Assembly: GCA_016931875.1 (NCBI GenBank)
Contig: JAFGDX010000145.1
Location: 1 to 5,844 of the forward strand
Source: Prolixibacteraceae bacterium
Lineage (GTDB): Bacteria > Bacteroidota > Bacteroidia > Bacteroidales > Prolixibacteraceae
Direction of reading: 5' to 3'
Length of the DNA stretch: 5,844 bases
Shown: positions 1-5,778 of the stretch, one piece after another
Layout of the letters: every line of letters begins with the position of its first letter
How positions within the stretch are numbered: position 1 is the stretch's first letter
The notes under the pieces: generated by a model
What the model was told of the DNA's origin: nothing
Databases searched by the model: none
Seen by the model: only the letters and a program-made list of their open reading frames with translations
Made by a program: the position numbers and the translations under genes

Positions 1-128
<128 letters not shown>

Positions 129-1457
129 TTAATTTATTACAGGTTTTCTGCCAATGGCATAATAGGAAAAACCAAGTTCGCCCAATTCTTCCGGATCGTA
201 AATATTCCGGCCATCAAAAATAACACTGTTTTTAAGAAGTTTTTGCAGCACTCTGAAGTTGGGCAGCCTGAATTCGGGCCATTCGGTAACCAGCACCAGA
301 GCATCAGCGTCAATACAGGCATCGTATTCATCTTTGGCAAATTCAATTTTGTTGCCGAGAATCCTTTTTCCTTCTTCCATGGCCACCGGGTCGTAGGCAA
401 CAACTTTGGCGCCGGCCTCCAGTAATTTTTCAATAACAACCAGCGAAGGAGCTTCGCGCATATCATCGGTTTTGGGTTTGAAGGCCAGCCCCCACACCGC
501 AATTTTCCTGTCTTTCAAATCGCCGTTGAAATAGCGTTTGATTTTGCCAAACAAAACTTCTTTCTGGCGGTAATTCACCGATTCTACGGCTTTCAGAATA
601 TCGAGTGAGTAGCCATGTTCGTCAGCGGTTCTGATTAATGCCTGTACATCTTTGGGGAAACAGGAGCCACCATAGCCCGTTCCGGGGTAGATAAATTTGT
701 TTCCAATCCGCACATCCGAGCCAATTCCTCTGCGCACGGCATCCACATCGGCCCCAACAATTTCACACAAATTGGCAATATCGTTTATAAAACTGATTTT
801 TGTTGCCAGCATCGAATTGGCTGCATATTTGGTCATTTCCGAAGAAGTAATGTCCATAAACAAAATAGGATGGCCGTTTAACAAAAACGGTTTGTACAAC
901 CTTCGCATTACTTTTTGCGCTTTTTCCGATTCGGTTCCGATAACAATCCGATCGGGTTTCAGAAAATCTTCCACCGCACTTCCTTCTTTTAAAAACTCGG
1001 GATTGGAGGCCACATCAAACGAAATCTCCCCGCCTCTTTTCTTCAATTCCTCCAGGATGGCATTTTTTACTTTTACCGACGTGCCCACCGGAACTGTGCT
1101 TTTGGTTACAATAACCATGTAATGATCCATGGTGCGGCCAATTTCGCGCGCCACATCCAAAACATATTTCAGGTCGGCACTGCCGTCTTCATCAGGCGGA
1201 GTTCCCACAGCAATAAAAACCGCATCGGCATCTTTTAAAGTGTCGGCCAGGTTGGTGGTAAACATCAATCTTCCCTTTTCCACATTTCTTTTATAAATAT
1301 CTTCCAGGCCCGGTTCATAAATTGGAATCTGCCCTTCGTTCAGCATATTTATTTTGCGCTGGTCAATATCAACACAAAGCACATTCACCCCGGTTTCGGC
1401 AAAACATGTTCCCGATACCAGCCCAACATAACCTGTTCCTACAACCACAATTTTCAT
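129..1457 (-). CDS. ugd: UDP-glucose 6-dehydrogenase
   Basis: A complete 442-residue protein of normal length for the UDP-glucose/GDP-mannose dehydrogenase family. It oxidises UDP-glucose to UDP-glucuronate in the cytoplasm using 2 NAD+, for surface polysaccharide synthesis. Numbering from the ATG: Rossmann loop GTGYVGL at 7-13; VGTPPDEDG at about 85-93; STVPVGT at 120-126; NPEFLKEG with the catalytic Glu at 152-159; the helical dimerisation segment around 205-230 with K220 in LATKISFIN; the catalytic Cys266 in GTGYGGSCFPKD (259-270); and the C-terminal UDP-binding domain starting at GLAFKPKTDDMREAPS. All key residues are present. An in-frame TTG lies one codon upstream at 1460, but the ATG at 1457 gives the canonical MKIVVVGTGYVG start and is preferred. 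No Shine-Dalgarno is seen, as expected in Bacteroidota. It is followed after 3 nt by the UDP-xylose-synthase-like gene. Confidence 0.97.
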   Translation of the reverse strand: MKIVVVGTGYVGLVSGTCFAETGVNVLCVDIDQRKINMLNEGQIPIYEPGLEDIYKRNVEKGRLMFTTNLADTLKDADAVFIAVGTPPDEDGSADLKYVLDVAREIGRTMDHYMVIVTKSTVPVGTSVKVKNAILEELKKRGGEISFDVASNPEFLKEGSAVEDFLKPDRIVIGTESEKAQKVMRRLYKPFLLNGHPILFMDITSSEMTKYAANSMLATKISFINDIANLCEIVGADVDAVRRGIGSDVRIGNKFIYPGTGYGGSCFPKDVQALIRTADEHGYSLDILKAVESVNYRQKEVLFGKIKRYFNGDLKDRKIAVWGLAFKPKTDDMREAPSLVVIEKLLEAGAKVVAYDPVAMEEGKRILGNKIEFAKDEYDACIDADALVLVTEWPEFRLPNFRVLQKLLKNSVIFDGRNIYDPEELGELGFSYYAIGRKPVIN

Positions 1458-1520
1458 CAATAAAAATGTTTGAGTTTATAAATTCTGTGATATCAAATAC
1501 TGTCAATTTAAAATTGAGGA

Positions 1521-1550
1521 TAAAGATAATGCAATTGAATTTTTATCAAT
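1521..1550 (-). promoter_or_regulatory. Candidate Bacteroidota-type promoter for ugd
   Basis: On the minus strand an ATTG (rc of 1547-1550) is followed after 18 nt by TATCTTTA (rc of 1521-1528). These match the Bacteroidota -33 TTTG and -7 TAnnTTTG elements with one mismatch each and near-usual spacing. Transcription would begin about 55-60 nt before the ugd ATG. The region is AT-rich, so a chance match is quite possible. Confidence 0.3.
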
Positions 1551-1609
1551 GAATAAACTGGCATGTTTTTAATATTTGCCAACAAGGTTCCGATTTGGTT
1601 ATAAATATT

Positions 1610-1617
1610 TAATTTTG
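1610..1617 (+). promoter_or_regulatory. Candidate -7 box (TAATTTTG) of the ybbR-coaE-djlA operon
   Basis: TAATTTTG fits the Bacteroidota -7 consensus TAnnTTTG exactly. It ends 8 nt before the ATG of the YbbR gene, so the transcript would have almost no leader. The nearest TTTG candidates for a -33 element (1594-1597 and 1575-1578) are 12 and 31 nt away, too close and too far, so the -33 half is unsupported. The 168-bp divergent gap holds no other gene that I can see. Confidence 0.35.
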
Positions 1618-1625
1618 CAGGTGGT

Positions 1626-2615
1626 ATGAAAATAAAACTTTCGGAAATAACAGGTTATTTTAAAATTGAAAAACTAAAAAATGATAAGCAGATTATCGTT
1701 TTTTTGATATGCCTGCTGATAGCCACCTCGTTGTGGTTTTTAAATGCACTGAGCAAAAACTATGTAACCACGGTTTCATATCCTGTAAAATTTGTAAATC
1801 CGCCTTCCAGGCAGTTTGTTTCGAACAAATTACCTACCCGTTTTGAATTGCAGGTGGAAGCCCACGGATTTACACTGCTGCGCCATAAACTGAGTCTTTC
1901 GTTTAGTCCGATTGTGATAAATTTAACTCAAATTACCCGCGACCTCGAAGCCAGTTCGGGGAGGTATTCCATTCGCACGTCTGATTTGCTGAATTCAGTT
2001 TCAGCGCAGGTGAGCAACGAAATCTCGGTATCCGGCATCAGGCCCGAATATTTTACGTTGGTGATTGACAGTCTGAAAACAAAATCAGTGCCGGTAAAAT
2101 TAAATGCCGACCTGAATTTTAAACCCCAGTTTAACTTAAAAAGCCCGGTTTCCATAACCCCCGAAACAGTTTCCATTACCGGTCCGGCCATCCTGCTTGA
2201 TTCCATCTATTTTCTGGAAACCGAATACAAATCGTACGAAAGGCTTGATACGGAAACAGAAAGACAAATTGCCGTGCAACATCCTGAAAACACAACGGTT
2301 AAACCTGAAAAAGTAACGATAAAAATTCCGGTTGAAAAATTCACCGAAAAAGAAATCAAAATTCCGGTTCAGATAAAAAACAAACCGGGCGATGTAAAAA
2401 TCAAGTTGTTCCCGGCCGATGTAACCGTTTCGGTATTGGTTGGGTTAAGCGAATTTGAAAATATTACCCCCGCCGATTTTGTTGCTTCTGTTGATTTTAA
2501 TGCCATTCAACCCAATACTGAAAATATAAATGTGATGATTGAAAACACCCCTTCGTTTATGGAAATACTTCGAATTTCGCCTGAAACTGTTGAATACCTG
2601 ATTGAAACCGAGTAA
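1626..2615 (+). CDS. YbbR-like domain protein, membrane-anchored (CdaR family)
   Basis: A 329-residue protein with a short cytoplasmic N-terminus and one hydrophobic segment at about 22-41 (IIVFLICLLIATSLWFLNAL). The rest is a long, beta-rich extracytoplasmic part. The segment VPVKLNADLNFKP... to ...SITPETVSITGPAILLDSI (about 155-193) has the typical YbbR-domain layout: an alternating strand pattern, then xPxxVxIxGP. A second, more diverged copy is likely at about 46-100, and a third around 240-290 (KEIKIPVQIKNKPGD...). YbbR domains are found in CdaR, which modulates the c-di-AMP cyclase CdaA in Firmicutes. No cyclase gene is in this window, so that role is only a possibility. In Bacteroidota this gene commonly sits just before coaE, as here with a 9-nt gap. 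The start is the only ATG before the membrane segment and lies just behind a candidate -7 box. Confidence 0.85.
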   Translation: MKIKLSEITGYFKIEKLKNDKQIIVFLICLLIATSLWFLNALSKNYVTTVSYPVKFVNPPSRQFVSNKLPTRFELQVEAHGFTLLRHKLSLSFSPIVINLTQITRDLEASSGRYSIRTSDLLNSVSAQVSNEISVSGIRPEYFTLVIDSLKTKSVPVKLNADLNFKPQFNLKSPVSITPETVSITGPAILLDSIYFLETEYKSYERLDTETERQIAVQHPENTTVKPEKVTIKIPVEKFTEKEIKIPVQIKNKPGDVKIKLFPADVTVSVLVGLSEFENITPADFVASVDFNAIQPNTENINVMIENTPSFMEILRISPETVEYLIETE

Positions 2616-2624
2616 AACAAACAA

Positions 2625-3224
2625 ATGGCCATTAAAGTAGGAATAACCGGAGGAATGGGAAGCGGGAAGTCAACAGTCTGCAAAATTTTTAAGCTTTTGG
2701 GCGCCCCGGTTTTTGAAGCCGATGTGGTTGCCAAACAGCTGTTGAACACCCACCCGAAAATAAAAAAGGGGCTCATTCGCCTTTTTGGAGAAGGAATTTA
2801 TATGCAGGATGGTGCCATTGACCGAAAAAAACTTGCCGGCATTATTTTTAACAATAAAATTCAGCTCGCCAACATGAACCGGCTGGTTCACCCCGTGGTT
2901 CTTGATGAATTTAACAAATGGCTGGAAAAACAGCAGGATGCGTACATCATTCACGAAGCAGCCATTTTATTTGAAAGTGGATTTTATAAAATGATGGATT
3001 TTACACTTCTGATTTCGGCCCCGCTGCAACAAAGAATTGAACGGGTGATGAAAAGGGACGGCGTTGGGGAGCAGCAGGTTTTGGAACGGATAAACAGGCA
3101 ATGGACCGACGAAGAAAAAAGAAAACTGGCAAGTTTGGAAATTATTAACGACAATAAACATTTAATAATCCCCGTGATTATTGAAATCGATAAAAAATTA
3201 AAACAATATGGCAAAATTTGGTAA
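2625..3224 (+). CDS. coaE: Dephospho-CoA kinase
   Basis: A 199-residue cytoplasmic kinase of usual family length. It catalyses the last step of coenzyme A synthesis, ATP-dependent phosphorylation of the 3'-OH of dephospho-CoA. Visible motifs in order: Walker A loop GGMGSGKST (9-17); GAPVFEADVVAKQLL (26-40) with Asp33 at the conserved catalytic-base position; the VHP motif at 88-90; EAAILFESG (111-119) of the CoA-binding/lid region; lid arginines in RIERVMKRDG (137-146); RINRQ at 155-159; and the IINDN strand end at 173-177 that contacts adenine. All expected residues are present. The ATG is 9 nt after the YbbR stop codon. Its last 17 nt overlap the start of the DjlA-like gene, which suggests translational coupling. 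Confidence 0.97.
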   Translation: MAIKVGITGGMGSGKSTVCKIFKLLGAPVFEADVVAKQLLNTHPKIKKGLIRLFGEGIYMQDGAIDRKKLAGIIFNNKIQLANMNRLVHPVVLDEFNKWLEKQQDAYIIHEAAILFESGFYKMMDFTLLISAPLQQRIERVMKRDGVGEQQVLERINRQWTDEEKRKLASLEIINDNKHLIIPVIIEIDKKLKQYGKIW

Positions 3225-3963
3225 ATGGATTGGCGGTGGCCTTGGATGGGCAGTAGGAGGACCGATTGGAGCTATTTTCGGATTTGTGGTGGGTTCGCTT
3301 TTTGATGGTGGTACGGAACAAATGCAACAAGGGCCACGCACAGGTTTTTCAGGAAGAACAACCGGATATTCAGGCAGAACAACTACGGGCGGATATGTAA
3401 TGAGTTTGCTGGTTTTGGTTGCTGCCGTTATGAAAGCCGATGGCAAGGTGCTAAAATCAGAACTGGATTATGTAAAAAAATTTATGGTTCATAACTTTGG
3501 TGAAGCGGCCGCCACCGAGTCGGTAAAAATGCTTCGCGATATATTGCAGCAAACCATTCCGGTAAATGAAGTATGCCGGCAAATCCAACAAAACATGAAC
3601 TATTCGGCACGTTTGCAATTGTTGCATTTTTTGTTTGGAATAGCTCAGGCTGACGGACAGGTGGATGCCAACGAGCAACAAATGATTGCTCAAATCAGCC
3701 AAAAAATGGGAATCAGCAACAGCGACTACGAATCCATTCAGGCCATGTTTGTTCCCAATACCGACACCGATTACAAAATTCTTGAAATTGATGCTTCGGC
3801 AAGCAACGAAGAACTTAAAAAAGCGTACCGCAGAATGGCAATGAAATACCATCCGGACAAGGTAAGCCATCTGGGTGAAGACTTCCAGAATGCAGCCAAG
3901 GAAAAATTTCAGAGGGTAAACCAGGCCTACGAAAACATTAAAAAAGAACGAAAAATAGCCTGA
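3208..3963 (+). CDS. DjlA-like co-chaperone: glycine-rich membrane segment, TerB domain and C-terminal J domain
   Basis: A 251-residue protein with three parts. Residues 7-31 form a hydrophobic, Gly-rich segment (GKWIGGGLGWAVGGPIGAIF onward), like the membrane-inserting N-terminus of DjlA. A polar Gly/Thr/Arg linker follows at 35-62. Residues 63-180 form a TerB-type helical domain with its two acidic repeats, KADGKVLKSE (76-85) and QADGQVDANE (147-156). Residues 188-249 form a J domain with DYKILEIDASASNEELKKAY in helices I/II and the HPD motif at 215-217. J domains stimulate the ATPase of DnaK-type Hsp70, so this should recruit Hsp70 to the inner membrane face; the client is unknown. The architecture matches DjlA, but orthology to the E. 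coli protein is inferred. The start lies inside coaE, 17 nt before its stop, and gives the canonical MAKFGKWIGGG. Confidence 0.9.
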   Translation: MAKFGKWIGGGLGWAVGGPIGAIFGFVVGSLFDGGTEQMQQGPRTGFSGRTTGYSGRTTTGGYVMSLLVLVAAVMKADGKVLKSELDYVKKFMVHNFGEAAATESVKMLRDILQQTIPVNEVCRQIQQNMNYSARLQLLHFLFGIAQADGQVDANEQQMIAQISQKMGISNSDYESIQAMFVPNTDTDYKILEIDASASNEELKKAYRRMAMKYHPDKVSHLGEDFQNAAKEKFQRVNQAYENIKKERKIA

Positions 3964-3971
3964 ATTCGTAG

Positions 3972-3985
3972 TGAGTAATGAGTAA
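3972..3985 (+). repeat. Perfect tandem heptamer TGAGTAA x2
   Basis: Nine bases after the DjlA-like stop codon, TGAGTAA occurs twice in direct tandem. The pair puts stop codons in all three forward frames. The unit resembles the heptamers flanking the four-helix-bundle gene (TGACCAA, TGACAAG) in length and in the TGA-plus-A-rich pattern. Two copies of a 7-mer could arise by chance or slippage, so the link is tentative. The rest of the 70-nt gap (3964-4033) is T-rich, with no clear hairpin or promoter. Confidence 0.5.
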
Positions 3986-4033
3986 AAATTCACCCTATTC
4001 TTTCTCTTAATACTTTCCTTATAATCTTTAAAA

Positions 4034-4681
4034 ATGAAAATTATTTCAACCAATATTGGCGAACCTAAAATAATTGACTGGCGGGGAAAACAGGTAAAAA
4101 CCGGCATCTACAAATATTCTGTGAGCCACCCGGTTTTTCTGGGAGAAGAAGATGTAAAAAACGACCATGTTATCGACCGGAGGTACCACGGCGGTGTTGA
4201 CAAAGCATGTTATTTATACTCGGCCAACCACTACAACTACTGGCAGGCATTTTACCCTGGTTTGGAAATGCCGTGGGGAATGTTTGGCGAAAATCTTACC
4301 GTTGAAGGGCTGCATGAAGCAGAAGTAAATATTGGCGACACCTTTCAAATTGGTGACACGGTGGTTCAGGCCACCCAGCCACGCCAGCCCTGCTACAAAC
4401 TGGGTATCCGCTTTGGCACACAAAAAATGGTAAGGCAATTTGTTGATTCAGGATTTGCCGGTGTGTATATGCGTGTTCTTCAAAAGGGCGAAGTAAAAAC
4501 CGGCGACAAAATGATCCTCATCGATAAAAAGGATTCACTTTCCATTCAAAAAGTTTTTCAGCTTCTCTATACTTCCGACATTGAAAAAGAAAAAGAATAT
4601 TTTGAAAAAGCAGTCAGCAATCCTTTTCTTGCGGAAAGTTGCCGGAACGATTTACGCAAACGCTGGTCGGAATATTTATAG
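4034..4681 (+). CDS. MOSC domain-containing protein, YiiM-like
   Basis: A 215-residue cytoplasmic protein close in length to E. coli YiiM. The MOSC beta-barrel covers about residues 1-163: the conserved YHGGVDKACYLY (51-62) with HGG; WGMFGENLTVEGL (81-93) with FGEN; the VNIGDTFQIG turn (98-107); and PRQPCYKLG (116-124) with Cys120, the conserved MOSC cysteine thought to act in sulfur or molybdenum-cofactor chemistry. The C-terminus (about 168-212) fits the three-helix extension of the YiiM group. YiiM in E. coli acts in molybdenum-cofactor-dependent detoxification of N-hydroxylated bases and related compounds; a similar role here is inference. The ATG starts MKIISTNIGEPK, typical of the family. 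It lies 70 nt behind the DjlA-like gene on the same strand and converges with the hydrogenase locus. Confidence 0.92.
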   Translation: MKIISTNIGEPKIIDWRGKQVKTGIYKYSVSHPVFLGEEDVKNDHVIDRRYHGGVDKACYLYSANHYNYWQAFYPGLEMPWGMFGENLTVEGLHEAEVNIGDTFQIGDTVVQATQPRQPCYKLGIRFGTQKMVRQFVDSGFAGVYMRVLQKGEVKTGDKMILIDKKDSLSIQKVFQLLYTSDIEKEKEYFEKAVSNPFLAESCRNDLRKRWSEYL

Positions 4682-4682
4682 A

Positions 4683-4751
4683 AATGTCATTTCAGATGCC
4701 ATAAAAAATCATTTTTAACGAATGATTTTCTATTTTCTCCAAAATGACATT
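4683..4751. repeat. 10-bp perfect inverted repeat AATGTCATTT/AAATGACATT enclosing the terminator hairpin
   Basis: AATGTCATTT at 4683-4692 is the exact reverse complement of AAATGACATT at 4742-4751. The arms begin 1 nt after the MOSC stop codon and end 15 nt from the nuoE-like stop codon, filling most of the convergent gap. A separate 9-bp hairpin sits between them. The full structure could be an extended bidirectional terminator or a degenerate intergenic palindromic repeat; Bacteroidota intergenic repeats often begin with a similar TGTCATTTC, though I am recalling that, not measuring it. Confidence 0.6.
4705..4729. terminator. Probable bidirectional terminator hairpin between convergent genes
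   Basis: AAAATCATT (4705-4713) and AATGATTTT (4721-4729) form a perfect 9-bp stem with a 7-nt loop. On the minus strand the stem runs directly into a run of six T, ending the nuoE-like transcript. On the plus strand it is followed by a T-rich stretch (CTATTTTC), ending the MOSC transcript. The stem is AT-rich and so weak alone, but its place exactly between convergent stop codons supports the call. Confidence 0.6.
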
Positions 4752-4766
4752 GTATTCAAATTCTTT

Positions 4767-5276
4767 CTAAGCCGATTTTGCATCATCGGTTGCACAGCCT
4801 TCGCGATATTCAGCAATAATTTCTTTTACCTGGCTGGGTGCCACCCTTCCGTAAACTTTTTCGCCAACCGTAACCACGGGAGCCAGGCCGCAGGCCCCAA
4901 CACAGCGCAAACAGTTGATAGAGAATTTTCCGTCGCTGGTTGATTCACCCACCTCCACTTTCAACTGGCGTTTAAATTCAGCCAAAACCTGTTCAGCACC
5001 GCGCACATAACAAGCGGTTCCCATACAAATGGAGATTGGGAATTCGCCATGCGGAATCATGGTAAAAAAGCTGTAAAAGGTGACCACACCATACACTTTT
5101 GCCACCGAAGTTTTTAGCTCCTTTGCAATTACTTCCTGAACCTCGGCGGGCAGATAACCCAATTTGTGCTGCACCTGGTGTAACACATTGATCAGTTCAT
5201 TTTCCTTGTTTCCAAATTCGGCACAAATGTCTTTAATGAGCTGAATTGTATTTTCTGCTAATTTTATTTTTGGCAT
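4767..5276 (-). CDS. NuoE-like [2Fe-2S] subunit of an NAD(P)-linked hydrogenase (HydC/HndA type)
   Basis: A 169-residue thioredoxin-like ferredoxin, the usual length for the NuoE/HydC/HndA family. An N-terminal helical part (1-60, with HKLGYLPAEVQEVIAKEL) is followed by YGVVTFYSFFTMIPHG (62-77). The four [2Fe-2S] ligands are Cys84 and Cys89 (CMGTAC) and Cys125 and Cys129 (CVGAC); an extra Cys122 lies beside the second pair. In complex I and in electron-bifurcating hydrogenases this subunit passes electrons near the NuoF-type FMN/NADH subunit. The hydrogenase fragment upstream points to a HydABC/Hnd-type complex rather than complex I. I chose the ATG at 5276 (MPKIKLAENT). The in-frame ATG at 5351 would add 25 poorly conserved-looking residues starting inside the heptamer array. 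It is the last gene before a terminator. Confidence 0.92.
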   Translation of the reverse strand: MPKIKLAENTIQLIKDICAEFGNKENELINVLHQVQHKLGYLPAEVQEVIAKELKTSVAKVYGVVTFYSFFTMIPHGEFPISICMGTACYVRGAEQVLAEFKRQLKVEVGESTSDGKFSINCLRCVGACGLAPVVTVGEKVYGRVAPSQVKEIIAEYREGCATDDAKSA

Positions 5277-5338
5277 TTTTATATTGTTTTTAACGTTACT
5301 ATTCAAAAAAAACTGGCAATTGTAATCTTTCAATCTTC

Positions 5339-5376
5339 TGTCATTGGTCACTTGTCATTGGTCACTTGTCATTGGG
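5339..5376. repeat. 38-bp heptamer array, nuoE-side copy
   Basis: On the plus strand this is TGTCATTGGTCACT twice (5339-5352, 5353-5366) plus a partial third copy TGTCATTGGG (5367-5376). On the minus strand it resolves into alternating 7-mers, TGACAAG and TGACCAA. Because 7 is not a multiple of 3, the TGA of successive units falls in all three minus-strand frames. The start of the array (minus strand) encodes the last residues, PNDK, and the TGA stop codon of the four-helix-bundle gene. Confidence 0.9.
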
Positions 5377-5727
5377 TAAGCGGCCAATAGATTGAATATA
5401 ACTATTATGTCTTTTCCCTAATTCATCTAACTTTGAAAGAAGGGAATTATAAGTCGCCTCATCAATATGCTTTCTGTTTCGTGCTTTTGTTACCCATGTT
5501 TTGGTTTCGGATTGCGAACCACGCGAATAATATTGGAATTGACGGTTTTCCTTATAAAAAAAACGACCATAACCTTCACTTATATTCGCAGCAATTGAAT
5601 CAGCAGCTTCAATCAATTGTTTTCCAATTGTCCATTTATGAAAATTATCCCATTTTTCAACAAGAAAATATATTTCATCCCCTATTTCCATTGCCAGCTG
5701 ATATACAACTAAATCTTCCAATTTCAT
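5362..5727 (-). CDS. Four-helix-bundle protein, 23S rRNA intervening-sequence family (orphan copy)
   Basis: A 121-residue, mostly helical protein. It opens MKLEDLVVYQLAMEIGDEIY, the usual start of this family. The core signature lies at about 37-75: IEAADSIAANISEGYGR, matching the family pattern AxSIxxNIxEGxGR, then an aromatic stretch FQYYSRGSQSETKTW that corresponds to the conserved A-R-G-S-xx-E-T helix. A final helix runs to about 115. Members were first described as ORFs inside intervening sequences of 23S rRNA, and the known structure is a pentamer of four-helix bundles; the molecular function is not established. No rRNA is nearby, so this is a stand-alone copy. Its C-terminal PNDK and TGA stop lie in the heptamer array, and its ATG is 48 nt after the hydrogenase stop codon. 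No Shine-Dalgarno is visible. Confidence 0.88.
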   Translation of the reverse strand: MKLEDLVVYQLAMEIGDEIYFLVEKWDNFHKWTIGKQLIEAADSIAANISEGYGRFFYKENRQFQYYSRGSQSETKTWVTKARNRKHIDEATYNSLLSKLDELGKRHNSYIQSIGRLPNDK

Positions 5728-5740
5728 TTTATCAGTTTTT

Positions 5741-5778
5741 TAGTTTCCTGATGACAAATGACTAGTTTCCAATGACTA
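5741..5778. repeat. 38-bp heptamer array, hydrogenase-side copy (inverted relative to 5339-5376)
   Basis: On the plus strand it reads TAGTTTCCTG, then ATGACAAATGAC, then TAGTTTCCAATGACTA. It contains the 7-mer steps TGACAAA, TGACTAG, TTTCCAA and TGACTA, and an 8-bp direct repeat TAGTTTCC at 5741-5748 and 5763-5770. Its outer end contains the TAG stop codon of the hydrogenase gene (rc of 5776-5778). It is more diverged than the nuoE-side array. Confidence 0.75.

Larger units (their letters stand above)
5339..5778 (-). mobile_element. Putative inserted unit: four-helix-bundle gene between inverted heptamer arrays
   Basis: About 440 bp containing a single gene flanked by related 38-bp repeat arrays in opposite orientation. 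Aligning 5340-5364 (plus strand) with 5752-5776 (minus strand) gives 21 matches in 25, imperfect terminal inverted repeats by eye. The unit lies between a hydrogenase gene and its nuoE-like partner, which would normally be adjacent. The interior is AT-richer: 20/60 and 19/60 G+C at 5581-5640 and 5641-5700, against 31/60 at 4981-5040 in the nuoE-like gene. There is no transposase. Mobility is inference; the structure could instead be a resident gene with repeat-derived flanks. Confidence 0.45.

Noticed and set aside
697..1122. Plus-strand open frame opposite ugd
   Set aside because: It is antisense to a fully conserved ugd and shows no recognisable domain.
1458..1460. TTG as the ugd start codon, one codon upstream of the ATG
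   Set aside because: The adjacent ATG gives the canonical MKIVVVGTGYVG start; the TTG adds only one residue and has no supporting signal.
4020..4025. TATAAT as a promoter -10 box for the MOSC gene
   Set aside because: It lies 8 nt before the ATG in a very AT-rich gap, has no matching -35, and is not the usual Bacteroidota promoter form.
3457..4107. Minus-strand 216-codon open frame opposite the DjlA-like gene and running into the MOSC gene
   Set aside because: It is Phe/His-rich, a shadow of two genes with clear TerB, J-domain and MOSC motifs, and crosses their intergenic gap.
5339..5376. Short CRISPR-like array
   Set aside because: The 14-nt copies are in direct contact with no spacers and resolve into 7-nt units, so this is a tandem repeat.
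5362..5727. Part of a 23S rRNA intervening sequence
   Set aside because: No rRNA sequence flanks the gene; hydrogenase and NuoE-like genes lie on either side.
5731..5752. ATCAG/CTGAT hairpin just upstream of the four-helix-bundle start
   Set aside because: Only 5 bp with a 12-nt loop and no T-tract; likely chance in repeat-rich sequence.
5433..5765. Plus-strand open frame opposite the four-helix-bundle gene
   Set aside because: It is antisense to a gene with clear family motifs and has a composition typical of a shadow frame.
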